DNA of 64,000 nucleotides, taken from contig NC_063156.1 in the NCBI RefSeq assembly GCF_020921035.1, forward strand, positions 28,320,283 to 28,384,282. Direction: 5' to 3'. The notes below the pieces were generated by a model. The model ran no database searches. It saw only the letters and a list, made by a program, of their open reading frames with translations, and was not told the DNA's origin. The position numbers and the translations under genes are program-made. This DNA comes from Rhodamnia argentea (lineage: Eukaryota; Streptophyta; Magnoliopsida; Myrtales; Myrtaceae). Positions 34,707-50,704 of the stretch are shown in pieces. Numbering within the stretch: position 1 is the stretch's first letter; the number at the start of each line of letters is the position of its first letter.

Positions 34707-36721
34707 ATGACGATCTCGCGGGTTTCTGCTGCTTCTCTGTTCTGTTGGGTCTTCCTCAGCTTCTTTCCAGGTAAAAGAATCGGTCTCGGTCCTCAATTCA
34801 ATCGGAAGCTGATTTTTCTTGTTCCGGGTTAGATTCGGCTTGTTCCTTCTGGGTTGGTCGTGGATCGCTGGTGCGCGAATTCGTTAGAGTAGACGCGATT
34901 AGTTGCTCGGCGAGGTCGTGTGATGGATGGTAGCTGCTGGTGATAGCTCCCGGCTAGAGAGAAAAGGGAAGAAAGAGAAGATTATGAGTCCGCTTAAAGT
35001 AGTGAATTTTGAATTAGGACTTCGTGATGTTGGTTCTTGTCGGTTGAATCGGGGTTACAGATTCGATGCGTTGAATTGCATCCTGCCACTTGTTGGTGGT
35101 CTGTCCACTGGGGAAATGGTTTTCTCACTGCATCCCCTGTTTGCAGGATGCTTGCTTGCGGCAGTTGTCACGCTCGATTCTATTGAAATATATAGGACTC
35201 ATGAGTGGTTCAAGGCTAAGCCAACGGTTTATTTCCGATGTAAGGGGGAGAACAAAACTGTTTTGCCGGATGTGAAGGAAGCAAATGTCTCGTATTCCTT
35301 TAAAGGTCAAGAATCTTGGCAGGTATGAGTTGTTTCTATAACCTGACTACGGTAGGACGATGTGTAATTGGTTGGAACTAGCTTGTCGGATCTTTTAATA
35401 GATGAGTGTTAGGAGCTTGAAGTTTGCAACTGGAATTCCCATTAGTTGTGAGGCTTGAGTTCTCCTTGTGTAATACTATTGTTTGATTTTGTGAGCTTGC
35501 GCTACTTTACTAATTAGTGGCTACATTTCATTGGACAAGTTTCTTTTCTGCGGTTCAGCATAGTTGATCGTAGTGATAAGTAGTTTTCGTAAAATGTAAA
35601 CTCTCTATTACTCGTCTTAAAAAAGCTGGTGTGGGCAGTTTCTAGGCAATTTAAGTGGATAGTGTGCTTGATCCTACAGCATAGACAGCTAATGCTAAAG
35701 TCATGATCTCCATTTTCTCAGCCCCTTACAGAATTTTCAAACGAAAAATGCAAGCGATGTGGGTTTTATGAGGAGGACACCCTAAAGTCAGATGATACCT
35801 TTGAAGAATGGGAGTTCTGTCCTTCAGATTTTAGCTCTTCGGATGGAAGATATACGAGAATCAAGGACAAGGAGTTTACTGCTACTTTTCTATGTCCACA
35901 GTGTGTACCTATGAAGGCTGGTGAGATTACATGTTCCTCGCACTCTTTTTATTTTCAGCCTGTTAATGCAGGCAATTATGTTTCATACGATTCAAAGTAA
36001 TAATAGCCAAATAGACATCCAGGTCGTAAATACCAGTAAATATTTTGCGATGAACTGCGAAAACTTCTCTGTGGATGTTGTGGGACCTCAATTGCCGTGG
36101 AATTGGGATATAGTTAATTGATCTATCTCATACTCTGTATGGAAAAGTCTGTATTCTGGGATGCCAAACTTTTGCCGACTGAGATAGGAAATTTGTGAGG
36201 GAAACCTACCGATATTTGTCAATTATGGGAACACTGCATCTGTAGCTATTCGCCTCGAACAACTGGAGAAGTCATGATTTGTGATTTTGATCTTCATCCT
36301 TTTTTATGATGGATCGCAAGAGAAATCTTCTTCACGATTTTTCATTTCCAATTGTCTTGAAGATCTTTTGTGATTAGAACAGTGGGTATTCAAAATGAAT
36401 AGGGAAAGTTTACCTTATTTTACATTACACTCCTTTATTGCTCTTGGGCTGTATATCATCATGCTGATTTTGGTAATTGGTTCTTGTGTCTTTGCAGATA
36501 CCAATACAACCCCTGCTGCTGATAGAAAAGGGAGAGGAATGCATGCTGCTCTTGTCATAATGATTAGCGTTCTAGTTTCGACTGTTCTACTTGTCGGGTT
36601 GGTAGCTGCTTACAAGTATTGGCAGAAAAAGAAGAGGGAGCATGAACAGGCTAGATTTCTGAAGCTATTTGAAGATGGTGATGACATCGAGGATGAGCTA
36701 GGACTGGGTTCTGTTTTATGA
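34707..36721 (+). CDS. Type I single-pass membrane protein of unknown function (4 exons, 220 aa)
   Basis: Exons 34707-34770, 35147-35322, 35722-35920 and 36498-36721 join in frame (phases 1, 0, 1) to 220 aa. Residues 1-29 form a signal peptide. Residues 30-158 are a luminal/extracellular domain with Cys pairs (CKRC at 90-93, C113, CPQC at 138-141), one N-glycosylation sequon NVS at about 68-70 and another NKT at about 57-59. Residues 161-186 are a transmembrane helix (HAALVIMISVLVSTVLLVGL). The cytosolic tail begins KYWQKKKREHEQ and ends with an acidic FEDGDDIEDELG. This is a land-plant family usually annotated only as a transmembrane protein; I do not know its function. The topology suggests a secretory-pathway or plasma-membrane protein. 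Other open frames inside it (35090-35275, 35921-36121, 36395-36497) are intronic or antisense. Confidence 0.88.
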
Positions 36722-37152
36722 CTTCGGTATTCTGGTTCATAACCTTATTGTACAGCAGCACATTCTTAATGGCGAAAATTTTTGCTTGTAAACTTGGACC
36801 TGAAATAGAGTACAGTACGAAGCACGCTCCTCTGTTTGTATGTTTGTGCACTGTCTCGACAATCGCTGTAGGCAGCGGATGTAGCTTTGGTAAATATGTA
36901 TGAGAAAAGAAAAACAGTTGGCTTTGGAAAAGAAAGATTGCCATAGATTGGCATTAAGAAATTATCCATACGATATATTCTTGATTAGAATGAGACATCT
37001 TTGATTATGGAAGGCAACTGCCTGCTTTTAAACAATGAAAATAGTAATGGAGGACTAAAATTGCCAGGAAATCTGTCTGAGATGGACTCCTGAAAGCTAG
37101 CGGGGAAGTCAGTGTTAGCTGTTCTGGCTCTGTAACGAAGCTCGTCCTTCAA
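36722..37152. other. Convergent 3' flanks
   Basis: Between the plus-strand membrane-protein gene and the minus-strand gene that ends at 37153; probably both 3' UTRs. No extra gene seen. Confidence 0.5.
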
Positions 37153-38330
37153 TCACCATAGAGTTTTCGGTTCTTCCTGAAACAGGCAGGGCCAGTAACC
37201 CAAGATACTGTCATAGAAAGCCGTTTCAACGAAGGAGCTTGTTGGCTCTTGCTGACTAATTTTAGGAGTGGTCTCTGCCCATATACGTTCTGGCCAATAT
37301 CCGTATCCTGTCGCGAGATCATGTCCATCAGAAGATTGCATTTCCCCAGTGTGGTAAAAATCGTGGCTTTGTTCTTCATTCCGATACAGATTCTCCTGCT
37401 GTAAGCCGTTCCATTGTTCACTGTCATCGGAATCATCTCGAAGTGGGAAGAAATAACGATCCCAGCAGCTGCTGAAGTAGGACTCATGATCGCTAGGCCA
37501 ATCTCCATATTTGTCATAAGGTAGTTCCTCTCGTTCATAAAAATCCTCGCGTCCATGACACTAGCTCAAAAATCCACCTGAGAAATCATCTCGTGGAAAA
37601 TAAGAGGGATTCGAGCTAACATCGGGAAAACATATGGCGGATAAGAATGAGAGAGAGTCTTCATAGGATCCGCCGCCAATGGCATCATAAAGCTCTCCGT
37701 TTGAAGTCGGCCATGGGGGGCGACTTGTGAGCTGTGGCTCATAGGGGCTAAGAACTGTGCAAGCCATGGTACTGAAGTCCGAGCTCCAGGTTGCTGCCTG
37801 AAAATTTCTATTGAATTGTTCCTGTTGTTTTTACTCACTCAGGAAAGAACATACGCTTCAGGGCAACCTTAACACAATCGAGCATGAGAGAGAGAGAGAG
37901 AGAGGCTAAAGCGCTAAGTCCAGCACAAAGAGAATTGGCTTTGCAGCGATGCTGTAGCAGAGTCTGGAGAGATCATACTGATATAATAGATAGTCACTGC
38001 GTCGGGGTGACTTTTAATCATCCGGAATCGACTTTTTTCCTGGTGAAAAAGGAGGGAGAAGATACTCATCTATGGGCAGAAAGACAAGTCGTGATCGGTC
38101 ACAGAGGCATCTGATTCTCCACTATCATGGAAATTTTTCCAGAGCAATGCGGCTGCTTCCAGTTGCTGATAAAAAGCTCTCCTTTTTTTTTGGCTCTTGT
38201 ACCACATCTCCTCGGTGGTCGGCGTAGAACCTTCCTTTTTGATAAAAGCTACTAACAATTGATGCGAGAAAATCGCAAAGGGGAAACACGAAATATTAGC
38301 AGCCTCCTCAATCTTCTCAAGTAATCTCAT
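37153..38330 (-). CDS. Putative gene with one in-frame TAG, function unknown
   Basis: On the minus strand, frame 37767-37153 reads 205 codons (start MACTVLSPYEPQLTSRPP) with a single internal TAG at 37561-37563. Composition on both sides is alike: Tyr/Trp/Ser/Asp-rich, with YDKYGDWPSDHESYFSSCWD after the stop and YGYWPERIWAE further on. It ends with LGYWPCLFQEEPKTLW. This indicates one original coding region. A 60-nt GT...AG segment (37620-37561) would remove the TAG without a frame change, but it is short for a plant intron. An upstream frame, 38330-38070 (MRLLEKIEEAANISC..., FYQQLEAAALLWKNF), may be an earlier exon. An acceptor TTTTCAG sits 30 nt before the MACT start, in phase 0. No known domain is seen. 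The alternatives are a recently broken gene, a short intron or read-through. Confidence 0.4.
37886..37904. repeat. (GA)n microsatellite
   Basis: Nine GA units, inside the presumed intron or leader of the putative gene at 37153-38330. Confidence 0.8.
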
Positions 38331-38868
38331 TTGGCAATAGGAGGAGGTACAATACTCTGGTGTGCTTTATTTCCCTTTTCTGTTCCCGTGTTAACCTTTA
38401 TTTGTTTCATTGTTGGATAGAAGGCTACAGTAGTATCCTTTGGCTTTTGCTCATGAGCCTAGATTGACGTGTTTAATGGTTTTCATTCACGAAGATGCCT
38501 TGGTGAAAAAGTCATTGTGTCGCTAGTCTTGCTCGTGCCGGGGCCAAACTTACCAGCATGAGTCCATGAAGATCCTTATTGAAATGAGGAACATAATCTC
38601 CAAAACTTGATTAATGCTTTGGTTTCACGGCGCACGGAGGATCGCTTCGGTGGTAAAAAGCCGGTAAATAAGAAGCTACGCCGTACAATATTTCATCTAT
38701 AGTACGATTCCAAAGCGAAACGAAAAACAACAGAAACACTGATGCGAGAAGTCCGAGGAAGGACCAAGAAAGATGCATATTGCCTATACACTGTACAGGC
38801 GTCTCCTCGGGGCATCAACTTAGTAAGCAGCAACAGCTGGAGAGCTAGAGACTGAAAGCGAAGTCGCC
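38331..38868. other. 3' flank of the Ca2+-ATPase gene
   Basis: Between the putative gene and the stop codon of the ECA gene. The ORF at 38693-38929 runs into the terminal exon in another frame and is not a gene. Confidence 0.5.
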
Positions 38869-43285
<4,417 letters not shown>

Positions 43286-43750
43286 CTCTAGTTGCAGTCA
43301 AACAGATTACGAGGAGTCAAACCCGTGTCCATTTCACTGGGAAACTCAGAACCGCAAGTTGCACGACACAGATGAACTGTGGAAAACACAGAATTTGGAA
43401 GTACAAGAAACGTTACGGAGTTAGAAAACAAAAGTAGAGAAAGACCTTAATTTCAGTCTCCGACTTTGAGAACCAAGTCACTGGGTCGCCCTCCGTCGCT
43501 TCGTCGAGGGTTGGCCTGTCGCTGCAGAAATCGCCAGGAAGGTGGGGGAGATTAATAAAGACATAACCGTGGGATTAAACTAATCAATCCCGCGAAGCTT
43601 CGCCGCAGCTTCTTCCATCGGAGTGGGCATGCGAGGGAGATTTCAACTAGCGTGAAACTTCGAGAGAGAAACCGGCGTGCGTGCGCGCCTGCGCCTGCCT
43701 TTTCGAAAATCGATTCGGAGCGAACTGGCGGCGAAGCTGTCAGAAAAGTC
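43286..43750 (-). promoter_or_regulatory. 5' UTR with likely intron and proximal promoter of the ECA gene
   Basis: On the minus strand a donor-like AAG/GTCTTT at 43445 and an acceptor-like TGCAACTAG at 43288 bracket a T-rich 158-bp segment just before the ATG, typical of a leader intron. The region upstream to about 43750 is GC-richer than the flanking desert and is probably the transcription start region. No specific element was identified. Confidence 0.45.
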
Positions 43751-44767
43751 AACGTGGCCGACGTGGCATCCTCCCATTGAATCAGAAATGATTAGGGGGC
43801 CAGCTGGGGAAGAATTGTCCGGGGGTCAAATCAAATCTTGGGTGTCCACATCAATTACCTCGTATTGATATGACCCAGCATCCTGAAAATACATTTTCTT
43901 TTCCAAAAGTCAATGTTTCCACATTACTTATTCTAGCATTATTTGGAGAGCATGATGATAGGGAGGGTCTGTTGTTAGGTAAGTTAAAGCACCCGTATGC
44001 CAATACTTTTGGAATAGAATTTTTACTTTAAAAGTACTTGTGGAGTAGAAATCCATTTGGAAACGCAATTTCATTTTTCTACTTCTGAAATATTTTTTCT
44101 TTTTGCTATTATAGAAATTCTCACAAATTTTTTCGCGTTTCCTTACGGTGTTAATATGAACAATAATTGATTATGAGGAAGACTGAGATGTGACAATGCG
44201 TTTTCTTTCTTTCTTTTTTGTTGTTGTTGTTGCCAGGAGAATAAGGTTCTATATGTATCGAGAGAACTTTTGAGGTTTTCGATTTTGATTTTTGAATGAA
44301 AATAAAAATCACATCGAAAAAAGGGTCTTGTGAGATGCTGAGACTTCTACTACTCTAACCATGTGGATCCTCCAAATTTAGAAAGGATATTCACATCTTA
44401 ATTTCCATCTCTTTCATATAGTTCTACATTAACAAACAATTGTACTAAAGTTCAGTGACCAGTCATGGAAATCTCCCGCCCGTGTTTAGCTCAGTAGCTT
44501 CCAGAGCTCAGTCGCAAATGTAAAAGCCGGAAGGGAGAGAGCCTTTTGCTGCCTCAACATGATCCGAACCTTCAGCCATGGAGAAGTTCGTAGGTTATAC
44601 TTTGTATCCTATGATGCTTACATACGTTTTCTAATTTCTACCAATACCATTTTCCAAAATGAATATAGCTAGTATTTTCTCATTAATAATAATGCGATTT
44701 TTAAATGGTCCAGCTGTTAAGATGTTCTCTCTTTTCCTTCCGGCCAAAACAGCTAATATAAAAAAAA
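43751..44767. other. Intergenic, no gene seen
   Basis: AT-rich. Bases 44000-44110 carry TTAAAAGTACTTGTGGAGTAG-like words resembling the arms of the MITE at 60199-60984, so another degraded copy is possible. Confidence 0.4.
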
Positions 44768-45209
44768 AGGGAAAAAGCCACCAAAAATCCTAAACTATGC
44801 CCGTTGTGACACATTTACCCCAAACTTTTATTTGTGACACAAAAAACTCTAAACTTGTACGCATGTGACACATTTACCCCAAACTTGTACTTGTGTGACA
44901 CATTTATCCCAAACTTTTTGTTGTGACACTAAAAACTCCAAACTTATATTCATGTGACACATTTACCTCAAATTTTTGAAGTAAATGTGTCGCACGAATA
45001 TAAGTTTAGGAATTTTGATGTCATAAAAAAATATTTTGGGATAAATATGTCACACGGGTATAAGTTTAGGGTTTTCAATGTCACAAGAAAAAGTTTGGGG
45101 TAAATGTGTCACATGAGTAAAAGTTTGGGATTTTTGGTGTCACAAAAAAAAGTTTAGGGTAAATGTGTCACAATTGGCATAGTTCAGGGTTTTCGGTGGT
45201 TTTTTTCCC
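44768..45209. repeat. Palindromic array of GTGACACATTTACCCC-type units
   Basis: The left half repeats a phrase of roughly 35-40 bp (GTGACACATTTACCCCAAAC, then aaaaactc(t/c)aaacttgta) about four times. The right half is its reverse complement (GTTTAGGGTAAATGTGTCAC, GTCACAAAAAAAAGTTTAGG), with the axis near 44985. The ends read GGGAAAAAGCCACC and GGTGGTTTTTTTCCC. It is a foldback element built from tandem units, non-coding. Confidence 0.75.
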
Positions 45210-45720
45210 AAAAAAAAATTAAGTTGGTAAATTGATAATTAGTTGATGATATATAAATATGATGAGCAGGTGGCTTTGCAGGATGCTTTTATAACGCAGC
45301 AACCTTTGATGCCAAACCAAAGGAACCTCCACGCATCCGTACAATTCATTATGTGTGGGGGAATATTGACTGGCCCCAGGCAATTTGCATAATAAAAATA
45401 ATGCATACCGGTCTAGTTCAAATCCGTCTTGACATATTGTATCAATGCGCCACTTTAAGAAGAGACATCAAAATTCATTGCGATGAAAATTTGTTATATC
45501 GTAAAGGCTGTCTCATCCTATCTAATCTCATAGTTTATACTTGTTAAGATGGTGTTAACAAGAGCCATTGCTCTAATCAAGTGATACCATGTTACAACAT
45601 GCAAATGTTTCTTCTTTCTCCCTAAATGAGTCATGGATTTATTAGCATCCCTTCCTATCTTTCTTATGTTGGGAGAATACGATGATCGCATGGGAACAAA
45701 TAGAATCAGACTTTGAGGCA
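45210..45720. other. Intergenic, no gene seen
   Basis: Short frames at 45353-45547 (plus) and 45518-45721 (minus) lack domains. Confidence 0.4.
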
Positions 45721-45842
45721 TTAAGGAATAAGTTGCCCCATAACGTTATTAATGGTTACCGGCAAAAATCTTTCGGGATACAATAAAATCTCGAAATGAG
45801 AACATCATATTGCAATTATGATATTTCTCCAGGAACTCTCAA
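45721..45842 (+). repeat. Direct repeat, unit 1 (partner 46152-46272)
   Basis: AATAAGTTGCCCCATAACGT ... AACATCATATTGCAATTATG; collinear by eye with 46152-46272 over about 120 bp with substitutions. Confidence 0.6.
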
Positions 45843-46151
45843 AGGGAAACAATGAAAAAAACGACTATATCTCTTTGGAAACAAACGAAAATGGAAGTTT
45901 GAGTAAATGAGTCGATAGTGAATAGAATCGTTTAATATATAATAGCGAAAAGAACGTAACTTTTCGCTGAATTGGGACACAATTGTTCATGTCCCAAAAT
46001 CTGTTAATTTGGACACAATTCTTCATGTCCTAAAAGTTTCATGTCTGAAAAATCACAACTTGTCAAAGGTTGTAAGAGCGCCTAATAACCGTTAGGCAAG
46101 AAAAAAATTTGAAATTCAAAAAAATAATAATAAAATAACTGTAACTCTCTT

Positions 46152-46272
46152 CAAAGAATAATTTGCCCCACAACGTTATTAATAAATACTAACAAAAATT
46201 CTCAAATATACAACAAAGTCTCAGAATGAAAACATCATATAAACAATTCCGATGTTTTTTCAAAAAATTCTT
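46152..46272 (+). repeat. Direct repeat, unit 2 (partner 45721-45842)
   Basis: AATAATTTGCCCCACAACGT ... AACATCATATAAACAATTCC. The offset from unit 1 is about 431 bp. Between the units, GGACACAATTGTTCATGTCC and GGACACAATTCTTCATGTCC form a second, shorter direct repeat (46000-46040). Confidence 0.6.
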
Positions 46273-47164
46273 TTATGAGTTCTATTGGGAATCTCTCAAT
46301 ATCGAAATAATTTATCTTGTTAAAGTACGTGAGAAACAAAAAAAATATGGAAGCTTCTTATATATATATATATACATATAAAAGTTTAGTGAGTATGATA
46401 TTCACATAATCGTATTCACGAAAGGAATCATCAACTTAGAAATAATGAAATATCGAGATTTCAGTGACACAATTGGCTTGATACTTAAAGATGCAAACTA
46501 CATAACCACAACACAATTATCGGAAATGGTTAATCAAGTGAACGAAGGTTCTTCAAAATAACTACTTGTCGATAATTTCGTAATATAAACGAGCCATATC
46601 CATAAAATAATGAAAAGTATTTTAGCTCATTCGCATTAAGAAAACGAAAATTCATATCCACTGAATAAGAATAAGAAATACCATAAGAAAGAACAATGAA
46701 AGAACACTATTTCACTAAACCACCTCTAAAAAGATTGGCGAGTGCGAACACGCAATGTCTTTCGATAATTCCTTTTCGCTTTATCTACTGTTGCTTTCAT
46801 GTGAAGAATCATTCACCATTTAAAAAGTCGCTTCCATATAGTGGCTCATGAGCATCTAACCCTAGCAAACGCAAAAATTGCAAGACCCTTCATTCAAAAT
46901 TTGACATAATTCTCTATGAAAGAGGAGGAGGGCTACCGACGCACGAATTTCTTGCGGTATTAGTTATTCTTAATCTCTTTAACATGTCAAAAGAACGTCT
47001 TTCATAAGATGTTATTGAAGTTGAAAGAAAACTACATCGCGAATGCTGAAAAATGAGGTGGAAAGATATAAATATTGTTATTAGTGATCGTTCAAAAGGC
47101 CAACACCTCAGAACATCAAAGAGAGAACACGCATACACACATTACCCTTTATCAGGAAAAGTGT
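46273..47164. other. Intergenic, no gene seen
   Basis: AT-rich, with a TA run at about 46361-46372. The minus-strand frame at 46914-47138 has no domain. Confidence 0.4.
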
Positions 47165-47338
47165 CAAAAAATACATAAACTTATTGCATTGGTATCAATT
47201 CAGTCATAAATCTTTTAAGTGTGCTAATTGAGTCCATCCGGCCAATTTTAGCTGGTAATCGCCGACGTTGACACCTATAATTCTACGTGGCACGGTTGGT
47301 GCTGACATTCAGATTTTTTCTTAATAATTTTTTAATAT

Positions 47339-47340
<2 letters not shown>
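47165..47340. repeat. Foldback family R, left arm only
   Basis: Carries the family phrases AAATACATAAACTTATTGCA, TTGAGTCCATCCGGCCAATT and TACGTGGCACGGTTGG, but no matching right arm follows. Instead there is a T-tract. Confidence 0.5.
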
Positions 47341-47374
<34 letters not shown>

Positions 47375-47450
47375 TTTTTTGTTTTTTGTTTTTTGTTTTT
47401 TGTTTTTCTCTTTTCTTTTCTTTTCTTTTTCTCTCTCTCTCTCTCTCTTT
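47340..47450. repeat. Poly-T / pyrimidine tract
   Basis: About 33 consecutive T (47340-47373) followed by GTTTTTT units and a CT microsatellite (47432-47448). Such tracts are prone to length errors, so the exact length is uncertain. Confidence 0.8.
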
Positions 47451-48689
47451 TGTTTGGCCTATGGAGTTCTTCTCCTCAAATGTGGTCCTTCCTTGCGTGA
47501 TATGAGCAATGTTTCGAATGCTCTTCTCAACAGTGTACTATTACCAGATCAAAACTTTGGTATTGATATTGCAATTGACATGGTTTTTAAAGATTATTCT
47601 GAGCACTTATGAACCGGCAGCATATAACTCAATCTTTCCAAACATATACATACATCAGCTTCGTTGTCTACATCCTATGCTTTTCACTCACTATATTATT
47701 ATTATTATCAGCAACGGGTCATACGTCTCCTTTCCTCATTCAACTGACTTATTATGATAATAGCAGAAGAAAATCACTAATCAAGTGTTTAAACATAAAC
47801 CGATTACATTATCAGGTGAAGGCATCGTCTGTGCATCATACAGAGAGTGGTTGGTAAGTTCTGACGCCAAAAATTGCGTCATGTCGATTTCAGAAGAGTT
47901 CATGTGGACGGAGAAGCAAGGGAGCTGATCTAAAGATACATGCTGATGACAAGACATCATTACCATTTTAAAAACATAATAATCCTCGATTTTTCTCAAT
48001 TAATAAATATTAAAACAGTTCAATCACCAATTGTATCTTTTGCAATGTATTTAGGCTTAGTAAAAGCGAGCAAGGGCTGCTCGAATGTGTGCGAGCGGGC
48101 GTTGATGTGAATAATTTTTGCAATTTTTTTTCAAAGTTTGTGATACAAGTGAAAGGTTTAGGAGTAAATTGATTATCATATAGTCAGTTTAGTTGAAGCT
48201 TTTTAGAAAATTATCCTGTACAAGTTCATTTACTTTTCTAAAGTTTTATGTCACTTTATAAGTCGACCCGTTCGCACTCCGATGACACAATGCCCACAGT
48301 TTAGACTCTCCCTTGTGTTATCGACTTATCATCGAGGACAGACGCATGAGATGATCAAATGAGTGATTTTCGCTAAACTTTTATTCAACTATCAGTATGA
48401 CAAACTCCAAAATAGAAAGGTGATTAGGAGACCATTTGCCAATCATAGGGCAGTGTAGTCGACATAGTAAGTAGATGAGTCTAGTTGCAAGGTTTCTTTA
48501 CATAATAAGTTAAAGGGAGTTGCTTATCCGATCTCTTTCCCACCGGTCAAAAGTTTCATATTGGGAAAACAAGTAATAAAGGGAACTTCACAGAGAACAC
48601 CTTATGCACGCTTGACCTTAGATACTCTTTTTTTTTAATCCTTCTTTCTCTTTTGAAGACTCTATATGATGGTGACTATTTTACCTAGA
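47451..48689. other. Intergenic, no gene seen
   Basis: Overlapping short frames at 47509-47857 lack domains. Nothing else was recognised. Confidence 0.4.
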
Positions 48690-49538
48690 GCCAAATTTTA
48701 CTTGAAAAGCTATCCAAAAAGTCTTAAATCTATTGTACAACAGTTAATTTAGTTTGAAACATTTTAATTGTATTAATTTAGTCCTAAATCTTTCGACAAC
48801 TTATCAATTTAGTCATAATCCTAAACTTTTTAACAATTTTATAATTTAGTCATTCCAGTCAATTTTGGTTGAAAATCACTAATGTGACGATCTAGTCGGC
48901 CCCATCCATTCTATGTGACGTGTCCGGATCTAATGTAGACAATTTCTGCAATTTTTTAATTTTTTAATTTCTTTTCTTTTCTTTCCCTTTGGCATGTGGC
49001 CAGTACTTGGCCATGGCTGGCGACCTACCACAGGCGAGAGCTTGTGAGGGTCATCCTCGAGGCTTGGGAGTAGGCCCCCGGATGGAATCAGCATGGAAGA
49101 GCCTCGCCTAGGCCGGGTGGGTAGAGCCCTCGCCAAATCCTACAAGGGCGTCACTCAATAGATTTAGCAAGGGAGTCCCTTGCCGGACCACGAGGGTCGA
49201 GCCCTTGCTAGGTCCAGCGAGGGATGGCCGAGTACCAGCCACAAGCCAAAGAAAAAGAAAAGGGAAAAGAAAATGAAAGGAAAAACCGAATTAGTTATAA
49301 AAAAAAGTTGCCCACGTTAATGCCAGCCAAGCCATGTAGAATGGCCGACGCCCACATTATTGATTTCCGGTCAAAATTGGCCATAATAACTAAATTGAAA
49401 ATTCATAAATGGTTTAGGACTAAATTAGTAGACTATAAAAAAATTTAGGAGTAAATTGGCATAGTTAAAAGGTTTGAGACTAAATTGGCCACCGTAAAAT
49501 AGGTTTAGGAATTTTTGAACAATTATACCAAATTTCCC
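48690..49538. mobile_element. Foldback repeat with GC-rich core (family R, copy 2)
   Basis: The left arm GCCAAATTTTACTTG...TCCAAAAAGTCTTAAATCTA and right arm ATAGGTTTAGGAATTTTTG...ACCAAATTTCCC are imperfect inverted repeats. The core (48975-49225) is GC-rich, with GGCGAG/CTCGCC words. The open frames on both strands in the core are composition artefacts. Confidence 0.6.
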
Positions 49539-49752
49539 ACATCTTGATTGGTGAAAAATTCGTCCGACTAGTATTTAGTTGATGGACTACAAAAATGACA
49601 ACAACAAATGTTGATATTTATATTTATCCTTAGTTGGAGAAAACCTCGGCCCACCAGTTTTCTGGTTGGTTGCTTAAACTACGATCATCACCTACATTTA
49701 TATTTAGTTAAGTTGTATGTGAATGATTCCATATCTCGCAACCTGCCACTTA
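49539..49752. other. Spacer between foldback elements
   Basis: No gene. It shares words with 51480-51600 (AGTTGGAGAA, TTGGTGAA...), suggesting an older repeat underlies this cluster. Confidence 0.35.
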
Positions 49753-50280
49753 GAGGAAAAATTACCAAAAAATTCCTAAATCTATTACAATTGTGCCAAT
49801 TCAGTCATAATTTTTTTTTTTTTTGCAGATTCAACCCTAAACATTTTACAATTGTGTCAATTCAATCCATCAAACGAATTTTGGCCAATCGGGTGATGTT
49901 ACGTGGGTATTGGCTGGCCGACAGCCTAATATTTTAATATATTTTTATTTTTTTCCTTTTCTTTTTTTTCGTCCCCTTCCCTCTTCTTTAGAGGGATGGC
50001 CGGTCGCCAACCAGCGACCGGCCTCACCAGCCCAAATCTAGCGAAGCTCAACCTCACTCGGCCATGGCGAGGCCACCCCTCCCTCTCTGGTGACCAGCCA
50101 TCCCTCTAAAGAAGAGGGAGGGGGAAGAAAAAAAGAAAAAAAAATTTTAAAAATATATTAATATATTTGGTCGCCGGCCGATAAAAATTTGTCAATGGAT
50201 TGAATTGGCGCAATTGCAAAAGGTTTAGGATTAAATTGGCACAATTGCAATAGATTAAGAATTCTTTTGATAATTTTCCC
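49753..50280. mobile_element. MULE-like foldback repeat with GC-rich core (family R, copy 3)
   Basis: The arms AGGAAAAATTACCAAAAAAT and TTTTGATAATTTTCCC enclose an almost perfect inner palindrome (TCTTTAGAGGGATGGCCGG versus CCATCCCTCTAAAGAAGAGG). The flanks GCCACTTAG (49744-49752) and GCCATTTAA (50281-50289) match at 7 of 9 positions, consistent with an aged 9-bp target duplication as made by Mutator-like elements. Confidence 0.65.
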
Positions 50281-50704
50281 GCCATTTAAAGGTATGGTTG
50301 GAGGATCCAATGTGAGACGGGGAAAAAAATTAACCACCAAGAAGAGACTAGGTCAAATAAAGTTTCTTTCAATCAGGAATAGAGGTGAACACAATCCTAT
50401 GTAAGGACTATATTTTTACTCCACCCTCCATTGTTGGAGCAAGCTACCCGCTAATTCGTAGGTTATGAATATGGATATCTTGGTAAACTAATCTTAATAT
50501 CGGCCACGTGTTCCTTCCTCTCTAGCTGGGGGAAAATTTCTCCACCTAGATTTCTTATTGGGGCTATGTACATATTCTCCATAGTTGCTGTTTTTCTCAA
50601 GTTCACGTGTGAAATCTTCTCCGACATGATCCAACCATGGATGCTAGAAAACAGTACCCTCTTATGTATGGTTTACACTTTCCCCCATCTATGATCGGTA
50701 AAAA
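50281..50704. other. Spacer, no gene seen
   Basis: Contains GTGAACACAATCC and CCAACTAG-like words echoed near 51540-51600. No coding signal. Confidence 0.35.
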
